Source of the DNA: Rhodoferax sp.
GTDB taxonomy: Bacteria > Pseudomonadota > Gammaproteobacteria > Burkholderiales > Burkholderiaceae_C
Assembly: GCA_030682475.1 (NCBI GenBank)
Contig: JAUXOA010000074.1
Span: forward strand, 1 to 64,000
Length of the DNA: 64,000 nt
Reading direction: 5' to 3'
Positions 26,001 to 34,199 of the stretch are shown in pieces; the first letter of the stretch is position 1, and every line of letters begins with the position of its first letter. Both the position numbers and the translations under genes were made by a program. The notes under the pieces were generated by a model. That model was not told the origin of the DNA, did no database searches, and saw nothing but the letters and a program-made list of their open reading frames with translations.

Positions 26001-26025
26001 GTCGGCTTACGCTTCGCTAACCCGA
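26001..26025. repeat. Short dispersed palindrome (GTCGGGTTA type)
   Basis: GTCGGCTTACGC followed by a short loop and TAACCCGAC forms a hairpin with one mismatch, then CCTACGAC. It resembles the GTCGGGTTAGCG...TAACCCGACCTACG repeat common between convergent genes in many proteobacteria. It lies between the convergent thioredoxin-like and MBL genes and could also serve as a weak terminator. Confidence 0.5.
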
Positions 26026-26048
26026 CCTACGACGGGTCAAATAGGGCC

Positions 26049-26987
26049 TTACTCGCGCTCCAGTTCCAGGTAGGTGCGGTTGGCGTTGCCCGGCATCAGC
26101 TCGGCGGCGTTGAGCAGTCGCATGAAGGGCTGCGGGTTGAACGACTTGACCGCAACACTCAGGTCCACCCCATCGTCCACTGCCTTTTTCATGTGGGCGC
26201 GCAGAGCCAGCAGGTACTCACCTGTGTCGGCGGCAGCGGTGGCCAAGTTGGTCACATCGCCGTGGCCGGGCACGATGTGCCGGGGTTGGAGGTCTTCAAT
26301 CACCTTGAACGCAGTCAGCCAGGCTTTGGTGTTGCTCACGGGGATGACGCTGAGTATTCGATCAACGTAAACAATGTCACCGCTGAACAAAACATTTCTG
26401 GATGGCAGCCACACCATCATGTCGCCGGGCGTGTGGCCGCCGCCCCGGTGGCGCAGCTCCAGCGTGATGCCGCCCAGTTCCAGCCGCGCGTCAAAACCCT
26501 CAATGAACCGGGTGGGCAGCGTGGGCACGGTGCCGTCGGCGCGCTCCTTGAGTGTGGCAGTCAGGTTCACCATGTGGTCGTTTGCGCGCGCCAGCATGTC
26601 GGCCCGGGCGTTGGCGTGGGCGATGATGTCGGCGCCCTGGGCCAGAAAGTAGCCATTGCCCAGCCAGCGGTGGTCTTGTCCGCCGGTGTTGATGACCCAC
26701 TTGACAGGCTGCGGCGTGACCCGGCGCACGGCCTCATGAATCTTGCGAGCTGACTGGGAGGTGGCGCCACTGTCAATCAGTACCGCGCCAGCCGAAGTGA
26801 CGATCAGCCCGATGTTGGCGTTCAGGCCTTCGTTGTCATACGTGCGTCCGCCCTTGTCACCGACATAGGCGTACACGCCATCGGTCACCGGCTTGAAATT
26901 GATGTCCACGGCGTGGGCCGATGGGGTGGCGATGCACAGGCCAAGACAGATTTTGAACCAGCAGGTGTTTAACATTTTATGAACCAT
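26049..26987 (-). CDS. Exported MBL-fold protein with degenerate metal site
   Basis: A 312-residue exported protein (signal ending PSAHA). The MBL fold is clear: NIGLIVTSAGAVLIDSG at the start, RGGGHTPGDMMVWLP, LFSGDIVYVDR and IVPGHGDVTNL. The first metal motif, normally HxHxDH, reads NTGGQDHRW, so the first two His ligands are replaced by Thr and Gly. It may bind one metal or have lost hydrolase activity. It resembles the second of the paired SoxH-related MBL proteins. It converges on the SoxH-like/thioredoxin pair. Alternative start ATG 26975. Confidence 0.76.
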   Translation of the reverse strand: MVHKMLNTCWFKICLGLCIATPSAHAVDINFKPVTDGVYAYVGDKGGRTYDNEGLNANIGLIVTSAGAVLIDSGATSQSARKIHEAVRRVTPQPVKWVINTGGQDHRWLGNGYFLAQGADIIAHANARADMLARANDHMVNLTATLKERADGTVPTLPTRFIEGFDARLELGGITLELRHRGGGHTPGDMMVWLPSRNVLFSGDIVYVDRILSVIPVSNTKAWLTAFKVIEDLQPRHIVPGHGDVTNLATAAADTGEYLLALRAHMKKAVDDGVDLSVAVKSFNPQPFMRLLNAAELMPGNANRTYLELERE

Positions 26988-27125
26988 TTTGGGATGTAGA
27001 AGGCTGCAATTGACGGCATAACCGTGAGGATCGGACACTACTGAAATCTTATCCCAATTACAATTAGCCAACGCGTAATCTCGTATCGACGAGGGTCGGC
27101 CCGCCCGAATCAGTATGCAGCTTGA

Positions 27126-28820
27126 TCATTCTGGCCAAGATACTGCTGCAATCAACGGGTTGCCGAGAGCGTCTTGGGCCCAGACGCGCTTGATCAAATC
27201 ACACTCCTCGACGCTGGAAATTTTGCATATCCTTTTTAGCCACTGCCGCGCCTCCTGCGGACGATTGTTTAAGGCTAAAGCGGTAGCTGCTTTATAGAGT
27301 ACGCCGCCGCCAGGATAGGCGTTGACTACTTGAAGCACCCAAGTCAGCTCTTCGGAGCTTATGCCAGGCTTGGCTTCGTAGCGCATAAAGCGAATTCTTT
27401 CCCGCAACTGGGTCAAGAATACGACCTCCGGGGGTTTTCCCGGCGGCAAAGTACCGATGCGTGCCAGTTCAAAACGCAGCGTCTGAAAGCTGGATTCGAC
27501 CCGGAGGTAGTCACTAACAATACCCGAAAGAAGGACTGTTGCCGCAAGCCACAAACCAATCAATGTCCAGCGCGGCGTGCTCCACATTAGTTTCCCGCCA
27601 ATTCGGCTGTTCAACACGCCCATCACCATGCCGGTTGGCAGCAAAAAATAGGCGTAGTGCAGCGGCAACTCCAACATGGCATGAATCCCGATGACACCCA
27701 GAAACATCAGCAGAATGGCGTCTTTCGCATTAGAGGCCGCTCGAATATAGGCGCCAAACCACCAAACCAGGGCCGCAGATACAAAGATACCGATTGGCAA
27801 ACCAAGCCACAAAACCAGATCAAGAAACAGATTATGCGAATGCCCAAATGTTGCATACAAAGGAGGGAAATCAGATGCCACGGCGAGTTGCGCGTGCCCT
27901 AACTCACTCCATCCGTAGCCCAACCAGGGCCGGCTCAAGACTGCATCAATGAACAAGCGCCAGGCCAAGGGGCGCAACTCGCCTTCGAGTGGTTCCCTGA
28001 AGTAGCTGTGTTCAGAGACGAGTAGCAAAGCGTCGGCCAATCCTCGCAAAAGCGGGGGACACAGCCAAAAGAACATAAACAAGGCGGTGACGCTCCAGGG
28101 CACCCATTTTGACCGCCAATGTCGCCTCCAGGCCCAAGTTGCGATCACTAAAAATGTCAAACCGAGCCAGGCGGTGCGGGATTGGGCCAGCGCGATACCC
28201 AGCAATAAAAAACAGGCCAGCAACACGGCTACTGACGGTCTGATCTTCTGGTCGGTATAGGCCCAGGCACAAGCCAGCAAGCCCCAGAGCAAAAGCGTCG
28301 CAAGCTGATTGGGCTGGCCCATATTGGCGTAGGGGCGCCCACCCGCCAAGCCCATGGACCACAAATCAAAGATGCCCGCATCCACCAAACCGAGCCAGGT
28401 CCGAAGCTGCAAATTGACAGACAGCACAGACGCGACGCCAAGTGCCCAGAACAAGCCGGCGGCCAACTGGTCGGGGCAGGCTCGCTCCCAGCGTTGACCT
28501 GTCAACAGCGCTAACAGCAGGCCCAGTAGATAGGCCGTAGAGATCCAGGCCTGGCCCGCGAAGGAAATCAGCCCCGCACTGTATTGCAGCCACGGCACGC
28601 AGGCCAGCAGCGCCACCAGAACGGCCGACCCATGCCACTGTGTGGACGCCTTGGAGCGCACGATCACGGCGAGGGAAGCCAAGGCAAGGACTACCGCAGT
28701 CCACGCGTCCGCATGAAAACTCGACCAGGGAGGATAGTGGTTTGGCAGCAGCCATGCCACGGCCAGAGCCAGGGCCCAGCCAAGCAGCCAAAAAGGCGTC
28801 ATGGGTTGCTTTGCGGTCAC
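27126..28820 (-). CDS. pglL: PglL/TfpW-type pilin O-oligosaccharyltransferase
   Basis: A 564-residue polytopic membrane protein with about 11-12 helices, a Wzy_C-type core and a C-terminal soluble tail. The segment GRPYANMGQPNQ is the characteristic PglL motif, and GYGWSELGHAQL and FGHSHNLFLDLVLWLGLP contain the usual periplasmic-loop histidine. Such enzymes transfer lipid-linked glycans to pilin or other proteins. It is directly downstream of the pilin gene on the same strand, the classic arrangement for pilin glycosylation, but separated by a strong terminator. GTG 28820 or ATG 28802 may be the start. Confidence 0.86.
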   Translation of the reverse strand: MTAKQPMTPFWLLGWALALAVAWLLPNHYPPWSSFHADAWTAVVLALASLAVIVRSKASTQWHGSAVLVALLACVPWLQYSAGLISFAGQAWISTAYLLGLLLALLTGQRWERACPDQLAAGLFWALGVASVLSVNLQLRTWLGLVDAGIFDLWSMGLAGGRPYANMGQPNQLATLLLWGLLACAWAYTDQKIRPSVAVLLACFLLLGIALAQSRTAWLGLTFLVIATWAWRRHWRSKWVPWSVTALFMFFWLCPPLLRGLADALLLVSEHSYFREPLEGELRPLAWRLFIDAVLSRPWLGYGWSELGHAQLAVASDFPPLYATFGHSHNLFLDLVLWLGLPIGIFVSAALVWWFGAYIRAASNAKDAILLMFLGVIGIHAMLELPLHYAYFLLPTGMVMGVLNSRIGGKLMWSTPRWTLIGLWLAATVLLSGIVSDYLRVESSFQTLRFELARIGTLPPGKPPEVVFLTQLRERIRFMRYEAKPGISSEELTWVLQVVNAYPGGGVLYKAATALALNNRPQEARQWLKRICKISSVEECDLIKRVWAQDALGNPLIAAVSWPE

Positions 28821-28880
28821 CGCTTATCTCATCGATTCAAAATGGCCGCCACACGCGTGGACAAGCTGGAATGCCTATAA

Positions 28881-28906
28881 AAAAGGCCCCCAAACGGGGG
28901 CCTTTT
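28881..28906 (-). terminator. Rho-independent terminator of pilA
   Basis: AAAAGGCCCCC (28881-28891) pairs perfectly with GGGGGCCTTTT (28896-28906) around a 4-base loop. On the minus strand the stem is followed by a T run, 27 bases after the pilA stop. It should end most pilin transcripts before the ligase gene. Confidence 0.9.
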
Positions 28907-28932
28907 CAGCAAGTCCTGAACCAGTAATACGC

Positions 28933-29367
28933 TTAAGCCTTGCAGCTTGCAGGCAAGTACTTGACAGTAATGGTCCCTGCAGAGCAAACCCATAGCACTT
29001 GGCCATTCGTTTGCAAAGTACCCGTCATTAAAACTGTCACGCCACTGATCTTCGCATCCGCTGTTGTGGTTGTAACAGTAACAAGCCCAACCGTGTCGCT
29101 GGTCTTGGAATAAACAACACTCGCCACATACTTCGAGACTTGACTGTCAACAACCAGACTCGCTGTTGTGGGCATGATTGCGCCAACCTGAGCCGCCTCT
29201 GCCACGGAAGTTTTTGCCGACGAGCCCGCCAAAATAACCTCAGACACCTTGGCACGCACCGTGTAATCCTGATAAGCCGGCAACGCTACCGCCGCCAAAA
29301 TACCAATGATCGCAACCACGATCATCAGTTCGATCAGGGTAAAACCCTTTTGCATAGAACGCTTCAT
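28933..29367 (-). CDS. pilA: Type IVa major pilin
   Basis: A 144-residue prepilin. The leader MKRSMQKG is cut before Phe9 by prepilin peptidase; the mature N-terminus [20 protein letters not shown] carries Glu5. The globular head is Thr/Val/Ala-rich and ends in a disulfide-bounded D-region between Cys128 and Cys142. AAGGAG precedes the ATG, a sigma-54 promoter lies upstream and a strong terminator downstream, so it is a monocistronic, highly expressed gene. Confidence 0.95.
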   Translation of the reverse strand: MKRSMQKGFTLIELMIVVAIIGILAAVALPAYQDYTVRAKVSEVILAGSSAKTSVAEAAQVGAIMPTTASLVVDSQVSKYVASVVYSKTSDTVGLVTVTTTTADAKISGVTVLMTGTLQTNGQVLWVCSAGTITVKYLPASCKA

Positions 29368-29418
29368 GAATAGCTCCTTAAGTTAACAACAAAACCCGAA
29401 TACGGGACACTGGCTTGC

Positions 29419-29434
29419 AGCAGATTCCGTGCCA
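29419..29434 (-). promoter_or_regulatory. Sigma-54 promoter of pilA
   Basis: The minus strand reads TGGCACGGAATCTGCT. GG and GC have the exact 10-base spacing of the -24/-12 sigma-54 consensus (TGGCACG-N4-TTGCW), with one deviation in the -12 box. It lies about 52 bases upstream of the pilA start. In Pseudomonas and relatives pilA is driven by RpoN with PilS/PilR; those regulators are not in this window. Confidence 0.82.
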
Positions 29435-29551
29435 GGCCTTGCAACCCTCGAATTTGCCTCATTTGTGGAAAAATTTGCCGGATCGTGGAAAAAATGGAGC
29501 GGTTTGTGTCTGGTATGGGTTCTGGCGTGACATTTTTGTCGCCCGTTTGCG

Positions 29552-31966
29552 TCACTTGATGCAGACCGCCCTGACCATCTTGATGTCCGTCAAGCCCATC
29601 ACGACTTTCTCCATGCCATCCATTTTCAGGGTGTGCATACCGCCTTCCACTGCGGCTGCAAAAAGCTCCGTCAAGTGGGCGTGCTCCTGGATCAGCTTTT
29701 TGATGTCGTCAGTGGCGATTAGCAGTTCGTGCAGGCCGATGCGGCCTTTGTAGCCGATTTTGTTGCACTTGTCGCAGCCAACAGGACGGTAAAACCTGAG
29801 CTGGCCGTCCTGCGCGTAAAGTTGGTGCCAGCGCTCGAACAATTTTTGGCTTTCACCTTCGTAGTCGGCCTTCCAGGCGGCTGAGTGTTTCATCTCTTCG
29901 GCATATTCGGCGAGAAAGAGGCGCAATTCCTTATTGTCAGGCACATACGACTCTTTACAGGTGCACAGCTTTTTCACCAGTCGCTGCGCCAGAACGCCCA
30001 ACAGCGCATCCGCGAAGGTGAAGGGGTCCATGCCCATGTCCAGCAAGCGCGTGATGGACTCGGGCGCCGAATTCGTGTGCAAGGTCGAGAAGACGAGGTG
30101 GCCGGTGAGCGAGGCTTCCACGCCCATCGCAACCGTTTCCTTGTCGCGCGACTCGCCAACCATGATGATGTCGGGGTCGGCCCGCAAAAAGGCCCGCATG
30201 ACGAGTGCGAAGTCAATCCCGGCTTTGCGGTTGATCTGGACTTGGCGCAGCCCTTTTTGCGTGATTTCTACCGGGTCTTCTACGGTCCAGATTTTGGTGT
30301 GAGGCGTGTTCAGATGCTTGAGGATGGAGTGCAGTGTGGTGGTTTTGCCGGAACCGGTCGGGCCACACACATAGAACAAGCCGTAGGGCTTCTCGATCGT
30401 CTTGAGAACCCGCTCTTTGTTGTGGGGCGTCAGGCCGAGCTGGTCCAACGGAATCGGTTCACCGGTGGCCAGGATCCGCATCACCACGTCTTCCACACCA
30501 CCGGTAGACGGAATGGTGGCGACCCGAAGTTCAATGTCCAGCGGTCCATATTTTTTGAACTTGATCTTGCCGTCCTGCGGCTTGCGTCGCTCTGAAATGT
30601 CGAGATCGCACATGATCTTCAAACGCGTCACCATCGCCTGGCGGAAATTCGCCGGCATCTCGATATACGGCATCAATGTGCCATCGATACGAAACCGGAT
30701 GCCGGTTTTAAGCTTGCCTGGCATCGGCTCGATATGAATGTCCGACGCCTTCTGGTGGTAGGCGTCGATGATCACCTTGTTGACGAACTTGACCAGTTCG
30801 TTGTCGGCCGCCGCCAACTCCAGCGCATCATCATTGCTATCGTCTATTGGCGCACTATTCATGTCGGCCAGTAGCTCGTCAATCGACCCACTCTCAACTT
30901 CGGCGCCGAATATTTGTCCCAGCGTTGCCAAAAACTCGGTTTGCGTGGTCACCCGGTAGGCAAATTTGGTGATGCGGGGAAAGACCTGCGGCACCACCCG
31001 TGAGTTGCGCGCCGCCTCCGGATCCAGGCACATGATGAGCAGGCCCTCGGGCGATTCCTCGAGCGGAATCCAGCCCTGTTTTTCAATGAACTCCCGTTTA
31101 AGCGGACCATGAAGTATCTCTGAACGAATACGGCTGGGACTGAATGGCTCATAGGGCACACCAAAAAACTTGGACAGTGAAGGACCGAGCTGGTCTGGTC
31201 GCACTTTGTAATGCACCACCAGGATGTGCTCATAGGATTTGCCTTCTTTTCGTGCCTGCGGCCAGCACTGCTCCAGCTCGTCTGCGGTGATCACGCCATT
31301 CGTTACCAGAGCGTCAAATTTGGTGGCCTTGCGCACCCGCCCTTCGACCTTTCGGACGCGTTGCCGAATGGCGATGGCCAGTGTCTTGCACAGCCGAGAA
31401 ACGCCCTCGACTTCAAGCTCACCAAAGGTTTGGTCGCTTTTGTTGTTGATGAGCTGCAGCACACCACGAAGCTGGTCGCCTTCAAGAATGGGAGCCGCCA
31501 GCATCTGACGGGTTCTGTAGCCCGAACGCTTGTCCACTTCTTTAAAAAAGGTCAGGGCCGGGTGGATCTGTTTGAGCGCCTCATTGTCATAAACGTCGGC
31601 AAGGTTGATCAGTTGCTTGCTGAAGGCTGCGTAACCCGCAATGCTTTGGGGCGTGATCGGCAACTTGAGGTCCTGGCTGCTAGCGAGGCCGGTCTTGACC
31701 TTGGAGACGATGGCGGTCTGATCATCATTGACGGCATAGAGAGTCAGGCGATCCGCATTGAGCAGTTTGCAGATTTCCTGGCTGGTCTCCAGCATGATCT
31801 GATCCAGGTTTTCCGCCTCATGAATGCGGGCCGTCACATTTTGCAGATGCTTATAAAAAAGTGTTTCAAACGTCACACCACGTTTTTCAGCAGGTAATTT
31901 CTGGAATTCAGAAAAAGTCGGCTCGGAATTTTTTTCTGCTACCGCGGGTTTCGTCGCTGCGTTCAT
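29552..31966 (-). CDS. PilB/GspE-type ATPase with N-terminal GAF domain
   Basis: An 804-residue secretion/pilus ATPase. Residues about 40-205 form a GAF domain (LLNADRLTLYAVNDDQT, MLAAPILEGDQLRGVLQLINNK). Next comes a GspE N-terminal domain, then the RecA-like ATPase with Walker A GPTGSGKTTT near residue 535, Asp and His boxes (MRAFLRADPDIIMVGE, LTGHLVFSTLHTNSA) and a four-Cys zinc element (LCTCKES and CDKCNKIGYKGRIG). PilB normally lacks a GAF domain, so this version could sense a small ligand. AGGAG precedes the ATG. It lies downstream of the FHA and PP2C genes and upstream of pilA. Confidence 0.9.
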   Translation of the reverse strand: MNAATKPAVAEKNSEPTFSEFQKLPAEKRGVTFETLFYKHLQNVTARIHEAENLDQIMLETSQEICKLLNADRLTLYAVNDDQTAIVSKVKTGLASSQDLKLPITPQSIAGYAAFSKQLINLADVYDNEALKQIHPALTFFKEVDKRSGYRTRQMLAAPILEGDQLRGVLQLINNKSDQTFGELEVEGVSRLCKTLAIAIRQRVRKVEGRVRKATKFDALVTNGVITADELEQCWPQARKEGKSYEHILVVHYKVRPDQLGPSLSKFFGVPYEPFSPSRIRSEILHGPLKREFIEKQGWIPLEESPEGLLIMCLDPEAARNSRVVPQVFPRITKFAYRVTTQTEFLATLGQIFGAEVESGSIDELLADMNSAPIDDSNDDALELAAADNELVKFVNKVIIDAYHQKASDIHIEPMPGKLKTGIRFRIDGTLMPYIEMPANFRQAMVTRLKIMCDLDISERRKPQDGKIKFKKYGPLDIELRVATIPSTGGVEDVVMRILATGEPIPLDQLGLTPHNKERVLKTIEKPYGLFYVCGPTGSGKTTTLHSILKHLNTPHTKIWTVEDPVEITQKGLRQVQINRKAGIDFALVMRAFLRADPDIIMVGESRDKETVAMGVEASLTGHLVFSTLHTNSAPESITRLLDMGMDPFTFADALLGVLAQRLVKKLCTCKESYVPDNKELRLFLAEYAEEMKHSAAWKADYEGESQKLFERWHQLYAQDGQLRFYRPVGCDKCNKIGYKGRIGLHELLIATDDIKKLIQEHAHLTELFAAAVEGGMHTLKMDGMEKVVMGLTDIKMVRAVCIK

Positions 31967-32015
31967 AATTCAAACTCCTGACCCGCCAGCGGCGAATGTC
32001 GTGTGTGGCGTGCGT

Positions 32016-32657
32016 TCAGGTCTGCACAAACTGCATTTGGGTACCTGCCAGCTCAATCAGGTCACCATTTTTTAATGCAACTGGCTCAGCTCCAATGGGC
32101 ACCCCATTGAGTGCCGGGTTAGCTGCGCCTTCAACGTGGTGAACGACAAAACCGCGCTGGCGTCGGGTGATCGCGGCAACCGCTACACCGGGCTTTCCGA
32201 TCGTGGTCATCACTTTGGTCAATGGCAGCTCACGGCCGGCCGCAGCACCCGACAACACCTTGATCGCCGCATGAAGAGAATCAAATCCGCCAGAACTGGC
32301 CGCAAGACCCATAAGCATGGTCGGTGGCGACGGGTAGGATTGTGCAGATGCCAGGCCCAAGCCGCTCGCAGCGTCATTGACAAACTTGATCTTGTATTTG
32401 CCTACCTCCACGCTGTCCCCGTTCTGGAGCAACTGTTTCCTGGCGGCTTTGCCATTCACGTAGGTGCCGTTGGTACTGTTCAGGTCTTCCAGATAGACTT
32501 CGCCGCCAACCATCTGCAACACAGCGTGCTCGCCACTGACGGCCAGATTGTCGATCACGATATCGTTATAAGGTCGCCGACCCAAGGTCGTTCGGTCCTT
32601 CGTCAATTGAACTTCCTTGATGACAACACTGTCAATCGATACGATCATTTTCGGCAT
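32016..32657 (-). CDS. FHA-domain protein (two FHA repeats)
   Basis: A 213-residue protein. Residues 1-95 are a clear FHA domain, with GRRPYNDIVIDNLAVSGEHA and LEDLNSTNGTYVNGK, the phosphothreonine-binding residues. Residues about 130-213 look like a second, degenerate FHA domain ending LKNGDLIELAGTQMQFVQ. The middle linker is Ser/Pro-rich. It sits between the PP2C phosphatase (49 bases upstream) and the GAF-PilB ATPase (49 bases downstream), so it probably recruits a phosphorylated partner. No Ser/Thr kinase gene is in the window. Confidence 0.86.
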   Translation of the reverse strand: MPKMIVSIDSVVIKEVQLTKDRTTLGRRPYNDIVIDNLAVSGEHAVLQMVGGEVYLEDLNSTNGTYVNGKAARKQLLQNGDSVEVGKYKIKFVNDAASGLGLASAQSYPSPPTMLMGLAASSGGFDSLHAAIKVLSGAAAGRELPLTKVMTTIGKPGVAVAAITRRQRGFVVHHVEGAANPALNGVPIGAEPVALKNGDLIELAGTQMQFVQT

Positions 32658-32705
32658 GACCGACTCCTGTTCCTGAAACTTGTGACTGGGAATCTCATGA
32701 GCTTA

Positions 32706-33446
32706 TTATTTTACTTGCGTCAACAATACCGTGATGTTATCGCGCCCGCCATTTTCGTTGGCCCTGAAAACCAGCTCTTGCGCCATTTGCGCCAGCGACG
32801 ATCCATTTTGCAGGATTCTTGCCATCGCCGCGTCTTCCATCATGTCAGACAGGCCATCAGAACACATCAGATAGATATCACCCGCCTCCAACTGATGCGC
32901 CTTGAGTTCCAGCAGCACCGCATTTCCAACCCCCAGGGCCCGTGTCAGCAGATTTTTATTGGGCGATGCAGCGGCCTGCTCAGGTGTCAGCCATCCGGCG
33001 TCAATTTGTTCCTGTAACAGTGAGTGATCGCTGGTGATCTGCAACAGCTCATTGCCACGCCACCGATAGCAGCGGGAATCCCCAATGTGGCCCAACATCA
33101 GCCAGGCACCCTGAAAAACAGCCACGACCAGGGTTGTCCCCATTCCCGAATACTGGGGATTGGCATTCGCTGCATTAAAAATTGAGCGGTTGGCATTGGC
33201 AACGCAAATTTCGATGGCACGCCTGACTTGCCCGACATCGGCCTGCTGGCCAGTTTCGGACAACCATTGGACCAATTCCGACTTGATAAACGCGGTGGCC
33301 ATGCCACTGGCAACCTCGCCCGCGTTGTAACCGCCCATGCCATCAGCCAAAACACCCACGTGCGTGGCCTCATCAAAGGCTACCGAGTCCTCATTGTTCT
33401 CCCGGACCCGGCCCGGATCAGTTTGTGCGCAGAATGTGTAATTCAT
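32706..33446 (-). CDS. PP2C-type serine/threonine phosphatase
   Basis: A 246-residue bacterial PP2C (Stp1/PrpC type) with metal-binding motifs: TDPGRVRENNEDS (Asp20), VLADGMGGYNAGEVAS (Asp35), GHIGDSRCYRWR, LMCSDGLSDMM and GGRDNITVLL. It removes phosphate from Ser/Thr. Gene order suggests a target linked to the FHA protein and pilus ATPase. All metal ligands are present, so it should be active. It ends 48 bases before the FHA gene. Confidence 0.9.
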   Translation of the reverse strand: MNYTFCAQTDPGRVRENNEDSVAFDEATHVGVLADGMGGYNAGEVASGMATAFIKSELVQWLSETGQQADVGQVRRAIEICVANANRSIFNAANANPQYSGMGTTLVVAVFQGAWLMLGHIGDSRCYRWRGNELLQITSDHSLLQEQIDAGWLTPEQAAASPNKNLLTRALGVGNAVLLELKAHQLEAGDIYLMCSDGLSDMMEDAAMARILQNGSSLAQMAQELVFRANENGGRDNITVLLTQVK

Positions 33447-33482
33447 GATTCAAGCCGGGTTCAAAAGGCGATCCAGAACGCA

Positions 33483-34178
33483 TCAGGCGGGCTGTTGCGT
33501 GCGGTTTTTGAGTACCATTCCCACAAAATAGACCCCCAGGGCGCCGACAATACCGAAGCCGTAGCCCCACACCATTGTTTGCGGCAACCAATCCTTTACG
33601 GCGGGATCACTGTGCGCCATGGTGCCCGCAATCCATCCCAGCAGCATGCCCCCGACCGTGATGATCCACGGGAACCGGTCCATCAGCTTGAGGACCATCT
33701 GACTGCCTCCAATGATGATGGGAATGCTGACCAGGAGACCGAAAATCACCAACGGCAACTGATGTTCAGAAGCCGCACCGGTGGCCGCACCGGCAATGGC
33801 AATGACGTTGTCAACGCTCATGACCAGATCCGCAATGATCACGGTCTTGACCGCCGCCCACAGCTTGTCACTGCCCTGAATGCTGGAATGCTCGTCCTCC
33901 TGGGGTGCCAGCAGCTTGATGCCAATCCACAACAACAAGGCGGCACCGACCAGCTTCAAATAGGGCACCTGTAGCAAGGTCAAGGCGAATGCGATGAGGA
34001 TGACGCGCAGCACAATGGCGCCGGCGGTGCCCCACAGAATACCCTTGGTGCGCTGATGCGCTGGCAACTGCCGACACGCCAGGGCAATGACCACGGCGTT
34101 GTCACCCCCCAGCAAAATATCGATCATGATGATCTGACCGACGGCAACCCAGAAATGTGCGGTGAAAAATTCTTCCAT
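33483..34178 (-). CDS. TerC family integral membrane protein
   Basis: A 231-residue membrane protein with about seven helices and the TerC hallmarks: DILLGGDNAVVIALACRQLP in the first helix and LVMSVDNVIAIAGAATGA later, whose Asp residues lie within the membrane. TerC-family proteins are associated with metal (Mn2+) efflux or metalation of exported proteins and with tellurite phenotypes. It starts 21 bases after sucD and may be read from the sucCD promoter. Confidence 0.9.
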   Translation of the reverse strand: MEEFFTAHFWVAVGQIIMIDILLGGDNAVVIALACRQLPAHQRTKGILWGTAGAIVLRVILIAFALTLLQVPYLKLVGAALLLWIGIKLLAPQEDEHSSIQGSDKLWAAVKTVIIADLVMSVDNVIAIAGAATGAASEHQLPLVIFGLLVSIPIIIGGSQMVLKLMDRFPWIITVGGMLLGWIAGTMAHSDPAVKDWLPQTMVWGYGFGIVGALGVYFVGMVLKNRTQQPA

Positions 34179-34199
34179 GCTGTTCTTTCTCTGTTCAGT

